A stretch of 64,000 nucleotides of DNA from Bradyrhizobium diazoefficiens. GTDB lineage: Bacteria > Pseudomonadota > Alphaproteobacteria > Rhizobiales > Xanthobacteraceae. Both the position numbers and the translations under genes were made by a program. This document shows, piece after piece, positions 45,454 through 55,118 of the stretch (the stretch's first letter is position 1; each line of letters starts with the position of its first letter). Where the stretch lies: the NCBI RefSeq assembly GCF_016616885.1, contig NZ_CP067102.1:2756501-2820500 (forward strand), in the 5' to 3' direction. The notes under the pieces were generated by a model. It worked only from the letters and a program-made list of their open reading frames with translations, was not told where the DNA came from and did not search any database.

Positions 45454-46223
45454 GCGAGCCTCCACGGAAACAGCCAGGCGTTGAACGCCTTGAACATGAA
45501 GTCCGAGAGCAGGCCGATCAGCCCGATCACGATGATGCCGAAGATGATCTGACCGGTATTGAGCAGCGCCTGGCTGTCGGTGATCATGTGGCCGATGCCG
45601 GAGGACGAGCCGATCAGCTCGGCGACGATGACATAGGTCCAGGCCCAACCCAGCACCAGCCGCAGGATCTCCGCGATCTCCGGCGCGGAGGAGGGCAGCA
45701 GCACGCGACGGATGATGCCGCGGTCGCTGGCCCCTAACGTATAGGCGGCTTCCACCAGATCGCGCCGCGTCGCGCCGACGGTTACGGCGACCATCAGGAT
45801 GACCTGGAACACCGAGCCGATGAAGATGACCAGCAGCTTCTGCAACTCGCCGATGCCGGCCCACAGGATCAGGAGCGGAATGAAAGCCGAGGCGGGCAAG
45901 TAGCGCGCAAAGGAGACGAACGGCTCGAGGAAGGCCTCGACCGGCTTGTAGGCGCCCATCAGCACACCAAGCGGCACCGCGATGATTGCGGCCAGCGCAA
46001 AACCGCCGACCACGCGCCAGATCGTCATGCCGATGTCAAACAGGAAGCCCTGCTTGGCCAAGAGGTCATAGCCCTCCTGCACCATGGTCAACGGATTGGC
46101 GAGGAAGGTTTTCGACACATGGCCGCCGAAGGTCGCCCACGACCAGAGGGCGACGAACAGCACGAAGAACGCGAGGCCATAGGCCACGCGCTGCTTCGAT
46201 GTCACGGAATCCAGGGGACGCAT
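45450..46223 (-). CDS. NitT/TauT-type ABC transporter permease
   Basis: 257 residues, six helices, SsuC/TauC-type. Visible: GMTIWRVVGGFALAAIIAVP, FVSFARYLPASAFIPLLILW, and the EAA loop EAAYTLGASDRGIIRRVLLP. The start MRPLDSVTSKQRVAYG is chosen because the upstream 13 residues are polar and lack a ribosome site. Coupled to the ATPase gene; 69 bases downstream of the binding-protein gene. Confidence 0.92.
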   Translation of the reverse strand: MRPLDSVTSKQRVAYGLAFFVLFVALWSWATFGGHVSKTFLANPLTMVQEGYDLLAKQGFLFDIGMTIWRVVGGFALAAIIAVPLGVLMGAYKPVEAFLEPFVSFARYLPASAFIPLLILWAGIGELQKLLVIFIGSVFQVILMVAVTVGATRRDLVEAAYTLGASDRGIIRRVLLPSSAPEIAEILRLVLGWAWTYVIVAELIGSSSGIGHMITDSQALLNTGQIIFGIIVIGLIGLLSDFMFKAFNAWLFPWRLA

Positions 46224-46292
46224 CAATGGTCTATCCGAATGGTCGTCTTGGGCTGGCCCCACCGCGCGGCAGGACCAGCAGCTTATCTAGGC

Positions 46293-47237
46293 TTACTTGA
46301 TGAAGCTCGCGTCGTAGAGGTCTTCGACCTTCGGCGCGGCCTTGATGATACCGATCTCCAGCAGCAGGTCGGCCGCATCCTTGTTGAAGGCGAGGAAGTC
46401 GCCGGCGAAAAACTCCTGGTTCGCGGCCTTGTCCTGCCAGCGCAGGTACTTCGCCGAGTTGCCGAACGCCTCGCCGGTCTGCTTCACGTCGGCGCCCATG
46501 ATCTGATAGGCCTTGGCCTGATCCTTGGCGATCATGTCGAGCGCTTCGAAGTAGCTGTTGGCCAGCGCCTGCGCCGCCTTCGGGTTTTCGCTGAGGAATT
46601 TCGGCGTGCAGCCGAACGTGTCCATCACGATCGGATAATCGAGAGTCGTCGCGATGATCTTGCCCTTGTCTGGAGCGGCGCGGACCGTCGACAGATACGG
46701 CTCATAGGTCATCGCGGCGTCGTTCTGGCCGGAGACGAAGGCCTGTGCGGCCGCGGCGGGCTCGAGGTTCACGACGGTGACGTCCTTCACCGTGAGGCCA
46801 TTCTTCTTCAGCATCCAGGCCAGCGCGAAATAGGGCGACGTACCGGGCGCGGACGCTGCGACCGTCTTGCCCTTCAGCTCCTTGATCGACGTGACGTCGT
46901 TGCGCACGGCCATGCCGTCGGCGCCAAAGCTCTTGTCGAGCTGGAAGATCTGCTTGGTGGCGACACCGTTGGCGTTCCAGGAGATCCAGGTCTCGACCGT
47001 GGTCGCGGCGCACTGGACGTCGCCGGAGGCGATGGCGAGGTGGCGGTCCTTCTGCGGGATCTTCTTGATGGTGACGTCGAGGCCGTTCTTCTTGAATATG
47101 CCGGCTTCCTTCGCCAGCGTCAGCGGCGCGAAGCCGGTCCAACCGGAGATGCCGACGCCGACCTTGACGTCGTCGGCGAGCACGGGAGTGGCGGCCGCGA
47201 GTGCAATGATTGTCGCAAAAACTGTCGAACTACGCAT
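46293..47237 (-). CDS. NitT/TauT-type ABC transporter substrate-binding protein
   Basis: 314 residues with a signal peptide (MRSSTVFATIIALAAATPVL, A). NMT1/SsuA-like fold: VGVGISGWTGFAPLTLAKEA, GIFKKNGLDVTIKKIPQKDR, then VQCAATTVETWISW and FVSGQNDAAMTYEPYLSTVR. GAGGACG lies before the ATG. Ligand unknown: the class includes taurine, sulfonate, nitrate, pyrimidine and amino-acid-derivative binders. It starts 106 bases after hutC on the same strand, which suggests a histidine-related ligand (inference). Confidence 0.9.
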   Translation of the reverse strand: MRSSTVFATIIALAAATPVLADDVKVGVGISGWTGFAPLTLAKEAGIFKKNGLDVTIKKIPQKDRHLAIASGDVQCAATTVETWISWNANGVATKQIFQLDKSFGADGMAVRNDVTSIKELKGKTVAASAPGTSPYFALAWMLKKNGLTVKDVTVVNLEPAAAAQAFVSGQNDAAMTYEPYLSTVRAAPDKGKIIATTLDYPIVMDTFGCTPKFLSENPKAAQALANSYFEALDMIAKDQAKAYQIMGADVKQTGEAFGNSAKYLRWQDKAANQEFFAGDFLAFNKDAADLLLEIGIIKAAPKVEDLYDASFIK

Positions 47238-47343
47238 GATTGTCGTCCTCTTGCCGATCGATGGTTTGACGTCTTGTTGATCTCTGTCGGCCCCCAAGGA
47301 CCGTTGCCCGAAGCGTTGCACGATTTGTGCCGACATCGTTCTC

Positions 47344-48072
47344 TCAGCCTCCCTTGAATCGGGCGACAAGGCGGTGAGAGTCACCGGGATAGAGCAGGCG
47401 CACCGCGGTGATCGTGCGCGCGCTGCGCCAGGTAAAGCGGTCGATCACGAGGCAGGGCGCACCGACGGCGATGTCGAGTGCTTCCGCCGTGCGATCATCC
47501 GCGACAATGGCGCTGATCGTATGCTCTGCCTCTGTCCAGGGGACATGATGAAGCAGCCACGAGCCGGGCGGTTCGCGCGAAAAATCCGCGGACGCGGCAT
47601 TGGGCACGGACGCGAGATCGATCAGCCTGTCCTCAACGGCGAAAGGCACATTATCAGCGCTGTGACGGCAGCTGATCGCAACCACCTTGCCGGCTTTCTT
47701 GACACCAAGACGCTCGCGATCGGCGGCGGTCGCAGCGCGCAGCTTGCGGCCGATCAGCTCGTAGCCGTAACCGCGCCCGAGTGCGGTGATCTCGGCCCGG
47801 ATGTCGGCGATCTTGAGCACGGCCGACTGGTGCTGCGGCCGGCGGACGAACGAGCCGGCGCGGCGCCGGCGCTCGATCAGATCGGCCTGCGCGAGCTCCG
47901 ACAGCGCCTTGTTCACCGTCATGCGCGAGCAGCCGTAGCGCGCGACCAGCTCGTGCTCGAATGGAATGCGGTGGCCCGGCGGCCATTCGCCGGTCAGGAT
48001 GCGCTTCTCGATATCGGCGCGGATGCGCTTGTAGAGCGTCGGCTTGTCGGCGGCATCGGTCGCGAAGCTCAT
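47344..48072 (-). CDS. hutC: histidine utilization repressor HutC (GntR family)
   Basis: 242 residues. A GntR-type winged HTH at the N-terminus (LYKRIRADIEKRILTGEWPP, then YGCSRMTVNKALSELAQADL) is followed by a UTRA effector domain (GKVVAISCRHSADNVPFAVE, then PGSWLLHHVPWTEAEHTISA and TWRSARTITAVRLLYPG). HutC proteins repress hut genes and are released by urocanate. The gene overlaps hutF by four bases. The expected operator is the palindrome at 49462-49481. Confidence 0.93.
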   Translation of the reverse strand: MSFATDAADKPTLYKRIRADIEKRILTGEWPPGHRIPFEHELVARYGCSRMTVNKALSELAQADLIERRRRAGSFVRRPQHQSAVLKIADIRAEITALGRGYGYELIGRKLRAATAADRERLGVKKAGKVVAISCRHSADNVPFAVEDRLIDLASVPNAASADFSREPPGSWLLHHVPWTEAEHTISAIVADDRTAEALDIAVGAPCLVIDRFTWRSARTITAVRLLYPGDSHRLVARFKGG

Positions 48073-49427
48073 GCAACGAGCCTCCGCACCGATGCGTTGA
48101 AACGCTCGCGCGCGGCCTGGCGCAATTGATGCTGCCCGCCCTCAACAACTTTGTTGCCGCCGGCCCAGACGCAATCGATCGCGCCATTGCCCGCCGCAAA
48201 GATCCAGCCGTCGATGACGGCATCGCGCGCGCGTCCCGCCAGAGACGGATGCGCGGCGTCGAGCGTGACGATGTCGGCACGCGCGCCCGGCGTGAGGCCC
48301 GCAATCGGTTGCGCCAGCGCCCGGGCTCCGCCCGCAAGAGCATCGTCGAACAGCGTGCGCCCCGTCGAACGGCCGGCGCCGCCGGACAGCACATTGCGTG
48401 CGCGATGTTTCAGCCGCTGGCCATATTCGAGCTGGCGCAGCTCGTCGGCGACGCCGACCAGCACGTTCGAATCGGTGCCGACACCGAACAGGCCGCCAGC
48501 GTCGAGAAATTCCCGCGCCGGAAAGATGCCGTCGCCGAGGCTGGCTTCGGTGATGGGGCAGAGGCCGGCCACAGCACCGGTCTTCGCGAATGCGTTGACT
48601 TCCTCATTCGTGGTGTGGGTTGCATGAATGAGGCACCAGCGCTGATCAACCGGCACATGCTCCAGAAGCCATTGCACCGGGCGTCGTCCCGACCAGGCCA
48701 GGCAATCCTCGACTTCCTTCACCTGCTCGGCGGCATGAATGTGTACCGGCCCGTCATCGGCGAGCGGAATGATCGCCGTGAGCTCGTCCGGTGCCACGGC
48801 GCGCAGACTGTGCGGCGCGATGCCGATATTGGCGTCCGCCAAATTTGCGATCGCCTTGCGCGAGGCAGCCATCAGCTTAGCGAACTGATCGACAGAGCAG
48901 ATGAAGCGGCGCTGGCCGTCATGCGGCGCGGCGCCGCCGAAGGAGCCGTGCGCATAAAAACTCGGCAGCAGCGTTAGCGCGATGCCTGATGCCTCGGAAG
49001 CCTCTGCAATGCGCGTGGCCATTTCGGCGGGATCGGCATAGTGCGAGCCGTCGCGATCATGATGCAGATAATGAAACTCGCCGACGCGGGTAAAGCCCTG
49101 CTCCAGCATCTCGACGTAAAGCAGCGTCGCCACGGCGGCGACATCGTCCGGCGTCATCGCCAGCGCAAAACGATACATCGTCTCGCGCCAGGTCCAGAAC
49201 GTGTCGGTGCTATCGCCGCGCAGTTCGGCAAGTCCCGCCATGCCGCGCTGGAAGGCGTGGCTGTGCAGGCTCGCAAGTCCGGGAAGCGCGATGGCGTGGC
49301 GCTCGTCGCCGGCAGCCGGCGCCACGCCCGGCGTCACCGCCGCGATCGCGCCGGCGGTGATGACCACCTGCACGTCATTGGCCCAGCCCGAGGGCAGGAG
49401 CGCGGAGGCGAAATGCAGTCGGGACAT
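48069..49427 (-). CDS. hutF: formimidoylglutamate deiminase
   Basis: 452 residues of the amidohydrolase superfamily. Metal site SLHSHAFQRGMAGLAELRG (HxH), VEMLEQGFTRVGEFHYLHHD, VHIHAAEQVKEVEDCLAWSG (His), CLIHATHTTNEEV and LFGVGTDSNVLVGVADELRQ (Asp). It converts N-formimino-L-glutamate to N-formyl-L-glutamate plus ammonia, step four of the five-step bacterial histidine pathway. Divergent from hutI across a 98-base promoter region. HutF use implies that a formylglutamate deformylase (HutG) step must follow. Confidence 0.94.
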   Translation of the reverse strand: MSRLHFASALLPSGWANDVQVVITAGAIAAVTPGVAPAAGDERHAIALPGLASLHSHAFQRGMAGLAELRGDSTDTFWTWRETMYRFALAMTPDDVAAVATLLYVEMLEQGFTRVGEFHYLHHDRDGSHYADPAEMATRIAEASEASGIALTLLPSFYAHGSFGGAAPHDGQRRFICSVDQFAKLMAASRKAIANLADANIGIAPHSLRAVAPDELTAIIPLADDGPVHIHAAEQVKEVEDCLAWSGRRPVQWLLEHVPVDQRWCLIHATHTTNEEVNAFAKTGAVAGLCPITEASLGDGIFPAREFLDAGGLFGVGTDSNVLVGVADELRQLEYGQRLKHRARNVLSGGAGRSTGRTLFDDALAGGARALAQPIAGLTPGARADIVTLDAAHPSLAGRARDAVIDGWIFAAGNGAIDCVWAGGNKVVEGGQHQLRQAARERFNASVRRLVA

Positions 49428-49461
49428 GATGACACGCCGGCTGGACAGAACCGCCTTACGA

Positions 49462-49481
49462 TTATATGTCTAGACATATAA
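49462..49481. promoter_or_regulatory. HutC operator in the hutF/hutI divergent promoter
   Basis: A perfect 20-bp palindrome, TTATATGTCTAGACATATAA, centred between hutF and hutI. Its core GTCTAGAC fits the GTMTAKAC consensus described for HutC-subfamily GntR regulators. One HutC dimer here could repress both directions. Confidence 0.85.
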
Positions 49482-49525
49482 GTCAAGCATCCCAGGGCGC
49501 AGGGACTTCGCGAAGGGACAGTGGC

Positions 49526-50740
49526 ATGGCAGAACGCTTCGACCGGATCTGGCATAATGCCCGGCTCGCCACGATGCGGGCCGACCGTCGCGATCTCGGC
49601 GAGATCGAGCATGGCGTGATCGCCATACGCGGCGGCCACATCGTCTATGCGGGCGATGCGGCGGATTTTCCGGCGGATGCCGACGCGATCAAGCGGATCG
49701 ATTGCGAGGGGCGCTGGATCACGCCGGGCCTCGTCGACTGCCACACCCATCTCATCTATGGCGGCAACCGTGCGCACGAATTCGAGCTGCGCCTGAAGGG
49801 CGCGAGCTATGAGGAGATCGCGCGCGCCGGCGGCGGCATCGTCTCGACGGTGGCCGCGACGCGCAAGGCGAGCGAGGCCGAACTGGTCGCGAGTGCATTG
49901 CCGCGGCTCGACGCGCTGATCGGCGAGGGCGCGACCACGGTCGAGATCAAGTCCGGCTACGGGTTAGACACCGAGACCGAGATGCGCCAGCTCGCCGCCG
50001 CGCGCAGCCTCGGCCGTCAGCGTCCAGTCGCGATTCGCACGTCGTTTCTGGGCGCGCACGCGCTGCCGGTGGAGGCCGATGGCAACAAGGACCGCTATAT
50101 CGATCTCGTCTGCGAGGAGATGCTGCCGGCTGTCGCAAAGGCAGGCCTGGCTGATGCCGTTGATGCCTTCATGGAAGGCATCGCGTTCTCGGCAGAGCAA
50201 ACCACGCGGGTGTTCGAAGTGGCAAGGGCGCTCGGGTTGCCCGTCAAGCTCCATGCCGATCAGCTCTCGAACCTCGGCGGCGCGGCGCTCGCTGCAAAGT
50301 TCTCCGCGCTGTCTGCCGATCATCTCGAGCATACCGACGAAGCCGGCGCGGCCGCGATGGCCAAGGCCGGAACGGTCGCTGTCCTGCTGCCGGGCGCATT
50401 CTACTTCATCCGCGAGACGCAGAAGCCGCCGGTCGAGGCGTTTCGCAAGCACGGCGTCCCCATGGCGCTCGCAACCGACTGCAATCCCGGCAGTTCGCCG
50501 CTGACCTCGCTGCTGCTCGCGATGAACATGGGCGCGACGCTGTTCCGGATGAATGTCGCCGAATGCCTGGCCGGCATCACCCGCGAAGGCGCGCGCGCCC
50601 TCGGCGTGCTCAATGAAACCGGCACGCTGGAAACCGGCAAATGGTGCGACCTCGCGATCTGGGACATCGAACGCCCCGCCGAGCTCGTCTACCGGATCGG
50701 CTTCAATCCGCTGCATCGCCGGGTGTGGAGGGGTCAATGA
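49526..50740 (+). CDS. hutI: imidazolonepropionase
   Basis: 404 residues from [20 protein letters not shown]; upstream in-frame codons lie over the operator region. Amidohydrolase site [20 protein letters not shown] (HxH), [20 protein letters not shown] (His), [20 protein letters not shown] and [20 protein letters not shown] (Asp). It opens imidazolone-5-propionate to N-formimino-glutamate in the cytoplasm. AAGGGAC is upstream of the ATG. The stop overlaps the hutH start by four bases. Confidence 0.95.
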   Translation: MAERFDRIWHNARLATMRADRRDLGEIEHGVIAIRGGHIVYAGDAADFPADADAIKRIDCEGRWITPGLVDCHTHLIYGGNRAHEFELRLKGASYEEIARAGGGIVSTVAATRKASEAELVASALPRLDALIGEGATTVEIKSGYGLDTETEMRQLAAARSLGRQRPVAIRTSFLGAHALPVEADGNKDRYIDLVCEEMLPAVAKAGLADAVDAFMEGIAFSAEQTTRVFEVARALGLPVKLHADQLSNLGGAALAAKFSALSADHLEHTDEAGAAAMAKAGTVAVLLPGAFYFIRETQKPPVEAFRKHGVPMALATDCNPGSSPLTSLLLAMNMGATLFRMNVAECLAGITREGARALGVLNETGTLETGKWCDLAIWDIERPAELVYRIGFNPLHRRVWRGQ

Positions 50741-52296
50741 CGGAGCAGGGCACCGCTATCGTCGTCAAGCCGGGAGCGGTCCGCCTCGACGACCTCACGC
50801 GCGTGCTTGGAGGTGCACCCGTGGTGCTCGATGCCGCATTCTGGCCGCGCGTCGATGCGGCCGCGGCGATCGTCGCGAAGGCCGCGCAGGCTGCAGCTCC
50901 CGTCTATGGCATCAATACCGGCTTCGGAAAGCTGGCGTCGAAGCGGATTCCGCCGGACCAGACTGCGCTGCTCCAGCGCAATCTCATCGTCTCGCATTGC
51001 TGCGGCGTCGGGCCGGCCACGCCCGAACCGATCGTGCGCCTGATGATGGCGCTGAAAATCGTCTCGCTCGGACGCGGCGCCTCTGGTGTCCGCCGCGCGG
51101 TGATTGAGCAGCTTCAGGCGATGCTGGCGCGAGGTGTGTATCCGCTGGTGCCACAGCAGGGCTCGGTTGGCGCCTCCGGCGATCTCGCGCCGCTCGCGCA
51201 CATGACGGCGGTGATGACCGGCGAGGGGCAGGCGGTCGTCGATGGCAAGATCGTAGCCGGCAGCGAGGCACTCGCCGCCGTCGGCCTTGCGCCGCTGACA
51301 CTGGGCCCCAAGGAGGGGCTGGCGCTGATCAACGGCACGCAGTTCTCGACCGCCTACGCGATTGCCGCTGTGCTGCGCGCATTTCGCCTGCTGCGCGCTG
51401 CGCTGGTGACCGGTGCGCTGTCGGTCGACGCCGCGATGGCCTCGACTGCGCCGTTCCGTTCCGAGATCCAGGCGCTGCGCGGTCATCCCGGCCAGATCGC
51501 CGCAGCCGCGACGCTGACTGCGCTGCTCGACGGCAGCGACATCCGCCTGTCGCATCTCGAAGGCGACGAGCGCGTGCAGGATCCCTATTGCCTGCGCTGC
51601 CAGCCGCAGGTCGCGGGCGCTGCACTCGACCTGATCACGCAGGCCGCGCGCACGCTGATCGTCGAAGCCAATGCCGTCACCGATAATCCTCTTGTGCTGG
51701 TCGAGACCGGAGAGATCGTCTCCGGCGGCAATTTCCACGCCGAGCCGGTGGCCTTTGCCGCCGATACGATCGCACTGGCGATGTCGGAGATCGGTGCGAT
51801 CAGCGAACGGCGCATCGCGACGCTGGTCGATCCCGCGCTCAATTTCGGCCTGCCGCCGTTTCTGACCCCTGATCCCGGCATCAATTCCGGCTTCATGATC
51901 GCCGAGGTGACGGCGGCGGCGCTCTACGCCGAGAACAAGCAGCGGGCGGCGGCCTGCTCGATCGACTCGACGCCGACCAGTGCCAACCAGGAGGACCACG
52001 TTTCGATGGCCGCCCATGCCGCGCGGCGCCTGTCAGACATGGCCGATAATCTCGCTGCGATCCTCGGCATCGAGCTTCTGGTTGCCGCGCAAGGCATCAC
52101 GCTGCGCGCGCCGCATGCGACCAGCGCGCCGCTCGTCGCTGTCATTGCCAAGCTTCGCGAACAGGTGCCTGCGCTCGGCGCCGATCGTTACATGGCCGGC
52201 GATCTCGCCATAGCCGCCGCCTTGGTCGAAGCCGACGCGCTGCCGGCCGCGGCGATCGCGGCACTCTCATCCGATCCATTTCCGAGACTTGACTAA
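50737..52296 (+). CDS. hutH: histidine ammonia-lyase
   Basis: 519 residues. The Ala-Ser-Gly triad that forms the MIO prosthetic group is in [36 protein letters not shown] and NEAT-like [20 protein letters not shown] also match the family. It removes ammonia from L-histidine to give urocanate, the HutC inducer. ATGA-coupled to hutI. Length is typical (about 510). Confidence 0.96.
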   Translation: MTEQGTAIVVKPGAVRLDDLTRVLGGAPVVLDAAFWPRVDAAAAIVAKAAQAAAPVYGINTGFGKLASKRIPPDQTALLQRNLIVSHCCGVGPATPEPIVRLMMALKIVSLGRGASGVRRAVIEQLQAMLARGVYPLVPQQGSVGASGDLAPLAHMTAVMTGEGQAVVDGKIVAGSEALAAVGLAPLTLGPKEGLALINGTQFSTAYAIAAVLRAFRLLRAALVTGALSVDAAMASTAPFRSEIQALRGHPGQIAAAATLTALLDGSDIRLSHLEGDERVQDPYCLRCQPQVAGAALDLITQAARTLIVEANAVTDNPLVLVETGEIVSGGNFHAEPVAFAADTIALAMSEIGAISERRIATLVDPALNFGLPPFLTPDPGINSGFMIAEVTAAALYAENKQRAAACSIDSTPTSANQEDHVSMAAHAARRLSDMADNLAAILGIELLVAAQGITLRAPHATSAPLVAVIAKLREQVPALGADRYMAGDLAIAAALVEADALPAAAIAALSSDPFPRLD

Positions 52297-52309
52297 AAGA
52301 GGTCTTCGC

Positions 52310-53980
52310 ATGAACCGCCGACTGGACAACGACCGCACCATCCGCGCCCCCCGCGGCAGCGAGATCAGCGCCAAGAGCTGGCTGACCGAAGCACCGCTGC
52401 GCATGCTGATGAACAATCTCGATCCGGATGTCGCGGAGCGCCCGAGCGAGCTTGTCGTCTATGGCGGCATCGGACGCGCCGCGCGCGACTGGGAGAGCTT
52501 TGACCGGATCACAGCCGCGTTGCGCAAGCTCGAGAGCGACCAGACGCTGCTGGTGCAGTCCGGCAAGCCGGTCGGCGTGTTTCGTACCCATGCCGACGCG
52601 CCGCGCGTGCTGATCGCCAACTCCAACATCGTGCCGCACTGGGCGACGCTTGACCATTTCAACGAGCTCGATCGCCTGGGCCTGATGATGTACGGCCAGA
52701 TGACGGCGGGCTCGTGGATCTATATCGGCAGCCAGGGCATCGTGCAGGGCACTTACGAGACCTTCGTCGAGCTCGGCCGTCGCCATTATGGCGGCAGCCT
52801 CGCGGGAAAATGGATTCTCACCGCCGGTCTCGGCGGCATGGGCGGCGCGCAGCCGCTGGCCGCGACCATGGCCGGCGCGGCGATGCTCGCGGTCGAATGC
52901 CAGCCGAGCCGCATCGAGATGCGCTTGCGCACCGGCTATCTCGATCGCCAGGCCGCGACGCTCGACGAAGCGCTGGCGATCATGGCGGACGCCGCGAAGA
53001 CGAAGAAGGCGGTCTCGGTCGGCCTGCTCGGCAATGCCGCGGAGATTTTCCCGGAGCTGGTGCGCCGCGGTGTCAAGCCTGACATCGTCACCGACCAGAC
53101 CAGCGCGCATGACCCGATCAACGGCTATTTGCCGAAGGGCTGGACGCTCGCTGATTGGGAAGCCAAGCGAGCGTCTGATCCGAAGGCGGTGGAGCGTGCG
53201 TCGAAGACATCGATGGTCGAGCACGTCCAGGCGATGCTGGATTTCCACGCGCAAGGAATCCCGACGCTCGACTACGGCAACAACATCCGCCAGATGGCGC
53301 AGGACATGGGCCTGAAGAACGCGTTCGATTTCCCGGGCTTCGTGCCTGCCTATATCCGTCCGCTGTTCTGCCGTGGCGTCGGGCCGTTCCGTTGGGCCGC
53401 GCTCTCGGGCGATCCCGAGGACATCTTCAAGACCGATGCCAAGGTCAAGGAGCTGATGCCCGACGACAAGCATCTGCACAATTGGCTCGATATGGCCCGA
53501 GAGCGCATCAAGTTCCAGGGCCTGCCGGCGCGGATCTGCTGGGTTGGCCTTGGCGATCGTCATCGCCTGGGCCTCGCCTTCAACGAGATGGTGGCGCGCG
53601 GCGAGTTGAAGGCGCCGATCGTGATCGGCCGCGATCATCTCGACAGCGGCTCGGTGGCAAGCCCCAACCGCGAGACCGAAGCGATGAAGGACGGATCGGA
53701 TGCGGTGTCCGACTGGCCGCTGCTCAACGCGCTCTTGAATTGCGCCAGCGGCGCGACCTGGGTCTCGCTGCATCACGGCGGCGGCGTCGGCATCGGCTAT
53801 TCGCAGCACGCAGGCATGGTGATTGTCGCCGATGGCACACCGGAGGCCGCCAGGCGGATCGAGCGCGTGCTGTGGAACGATCCGGCCTCCGGCGTCATGC
53901 GCCATGCGGATGCGGGCTACGACATCGCGATCGACTGCGCCCGTGACAAGGGGCTGGATCTGCCGAGCCTTTCCAAGTAG
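52310..53980 (+). CDS. hutU: urocanate hydratase
   Basis: 556 residues. NAD+ is used as electrophile; the binding loop is [19 protein letters not shown] and the conserved cysteine region is [18 protein letters not shown]. Other hallmarks: [20 protein letters not shown] and [18 protein letters not shown]. It hydrates urocanate to imidazolone propionate. The ATG has AAAGAGG 8 bases upstream and starts 14 bases after hutH; a TTG at 52289 is rejected. It is the last recognisable hut gene on this side. Confidence 0.96.
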   Translation: MNRRLDNDRTIRAPRGSEISAKSWLTEAPLRMLMNNLDPDVAERPSELVVYGGIGRAARDWESFDRITAALRKLESDQTLLVQSGKPVGVFRTHADAPRVLIANSNIVPHWATLDHFNELDRLGLMMYGQMTAGSWIYIGSQGIVQGTYETFVELGRRHYGGSLAGKWILTAGLGGMGGAQPLAATMAGAAMLAVECQPSRIEMRLRTGYLDRQAATLDEALAIMADAAKTKKAVSVGLLGNAAEIFPELVRRGVKPDIVTDQTSAHDPINGYLPKGWTLADWEAKRASDPKAVERASKTSMVEHVQAMLDFHAQGIPTLDYGNNIRQMAQDMGLKNAFDFPGFVPAYIRPLFCRGVGPFRWAALSGDPEDIFKTDAKVKELMPDDKHLHNWLDMARERIKFQGLPARICWVGLGDRHRLGLAFNEMVARGELKAPIVIGRDHLDSGSVASPNRETEAMKDGSDAVSDWPLLNALLNCASGATWVSLHHGGGVGIGYSQHAGMVIVADGTPEAARRIERVLWNDPASGVMRHADAGYDIAIDCARDKGLDLPSLSK

Positions 53981-53986
53981 CGCTAC

Positions 53987-54025
53987 GTCAGCGACGACCT
54001 TGACCCCGCGCGGGGCGTCACTGAC
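53987..54025. terminator. stem-loop between hutU and the beta-lactamase gene
   Basis: Outer arms GTCAGCGACG / CGTCACTGAC (one mismatch) enclose the perfect palindrome CCCCGCGCGGGG at 54003-54014. It lies between convergent genes, 7 bases after hutU and 30 bases after the end of the beta-lactamase gene, and probably terminates both. Confidence 0.5.
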
Positions 54026-54054
54026 GACACCGCAGCCATTCTCCCCGGGGGATC

Positions 54055-54945
54055 TTATTTCGCGCCCTGAAGCGCGGTGGTCTGCTTGGCGAGCTGCTTG
54101 TCGAATTCCTCCGACAGGCCCGTAGCGTAGGTCGCAAGCTCGCCTGGCTTGACGAACGGATTCGGCGTCTCGTTCTTGATCTGCCGCCCACGCTTTTCCT
54201 GCATGCCATAGACCTCTGGATGCGGCCCGAGCAGCACGTCGATCTTCATCGCCTTGGCCTTCGCGAAGGTTGCGCGGTAGTCGTCGACGATACCGGGATA
54301 GGTGGGCTGGCCGACCAGCCGGTTCAGCGCCACGGTGCCGCTGCAGAAGAACAGCACCTCGCGGTCTTGGCCGCCGTCCTTCACCGTCATCTCCCAGCTC
54401 GTGCAGCCCGGCGAGTGGCCGGGCGTCGCATGCGCCGTCAGCGTGGCGTCGCCGAGCGTGACCTTGTCGCCCTCCTTCACGGCGCGGTCGACCTTCACGG
54501 GGGTAAAGGTGAGATCCTGATTCTTCTCGTCGCCCGGATAATAGCCGCCTTCGAGCAGCGGCTTGTCGCGCTCGCCGGCCACGAGCCGCGCGCCCGTCTC
54601 CTTCTTGATCTCGGCGAAGCCGCCGGTGTGGTCGAGATGGGCGTGCGTGTTGAGGATGTATTTGATGTCGGCAACCTTGAAGCCGAGTTTGGCAATGTTG
54701 TCTTTGATCATGCCGGTCGACTGAGACATCGCCGTGTCCATCAGGATCAGGCCTTGCGACGTCTTGATGACGTAGACCGCGATGCCGTCGGTGCCGACAT
54801 AGTAGATGTTATCGATCAGATGGAACGGCTCGAACGGCGCGGTCCATTTCACCATGACTTGCGCCAGGAAATCCTTGAGGGTCTGCGCCTGCGCAACGGG
54901 CACGAAGAGTGTCAGCGCACACAGCGCGGTCATGAGCTTTCTCAT
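54055..54945 (-). CDS. blaBJP: subclass B3 metallo-beta-lactamase, BJP-1-like
   Basis: 296 residues with a signal peptide (MRKLMTALCALTLFVPVAQA). The B3 zinc sites are intact: NTHAHLDHTGGFAEIKKETG (HxHxDH), TAHATPGHSPGCTSWEM (His) and LLGPHPEVYGM (His). The chain, including KWTAPFEPFHLIDNIYYVGT and FCSGTVALNRLVGQPTYPGI, closely follows my recollection of BJP-1 from Bradyrhizobium, which hydrolyses carbapenems. Periplasmic. The Bradyrhizobium enzyme is regarded as chromosomal and intrinsic. It is convergent with hutU; no regulator such as ampR is nearby. Confidence 0.9.
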   Translation of the reverse strand: MRKLMTALCALTLFVPVAQAQTLKDFLAQVMVKWTAPFEPFHLIDNIYYVGTDGIAVYVIKTSQGLILMDTAMSQSTGMIKDNIAKLGFKVADIKYILNTHAHLDHTGGFAEIKKETGARLVAGERDKPLLEGGYYPGDEKNQDLTFTPVKVDRAVKEGDKVTLGDATLTAHATPGHSPGCTSWEMTVKDGGQDREVLFFCSGTVALNRLVGQPTYPGIVDDYRATFAKAKAMKIDVLLGPHPEVYGMQEKRGRQIKNETPNPFVKPGELATYATGLSEEFDKQLAKQTTALQGAK

Positions 54946-55049
54946 GGATGGGTCCTCCCGATTGTTGTTGTCGTTGCGACCGCGCCTTCGCGCCGATCGA
55001 CCAGCCGCACGCTAAATGTCAAGCGGTGAGGCAGCAACGGCCAGCGTTC

Positions 55050-55075
55050 GAAAAATTCCGCGTCATGCGCGGAAT
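55050..55075 (-). terminator. Rho-independent terminator of the acidic-protein gene
   Basis: On the minus strand ATTCCGCG-CATGA-CGCGGAAT forms a perfect 8-bp hairpin, followed by TTTTT. It lies 44 bases downstream of the gene ending at 55119. This is the clearest intrinsic terminator in the window. Confidence 0.7.
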
Positions 55076-55118
55076 AAATCGTCACCCCGGCGGTCGAGCG
55101 CGCCACGTCCTTTGGACG

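Noticed and set aside
50734..53905. Two long minus-strand frames over hutH and hutU
   Set aside because: Shadows of two highly conserved hut enzymes.
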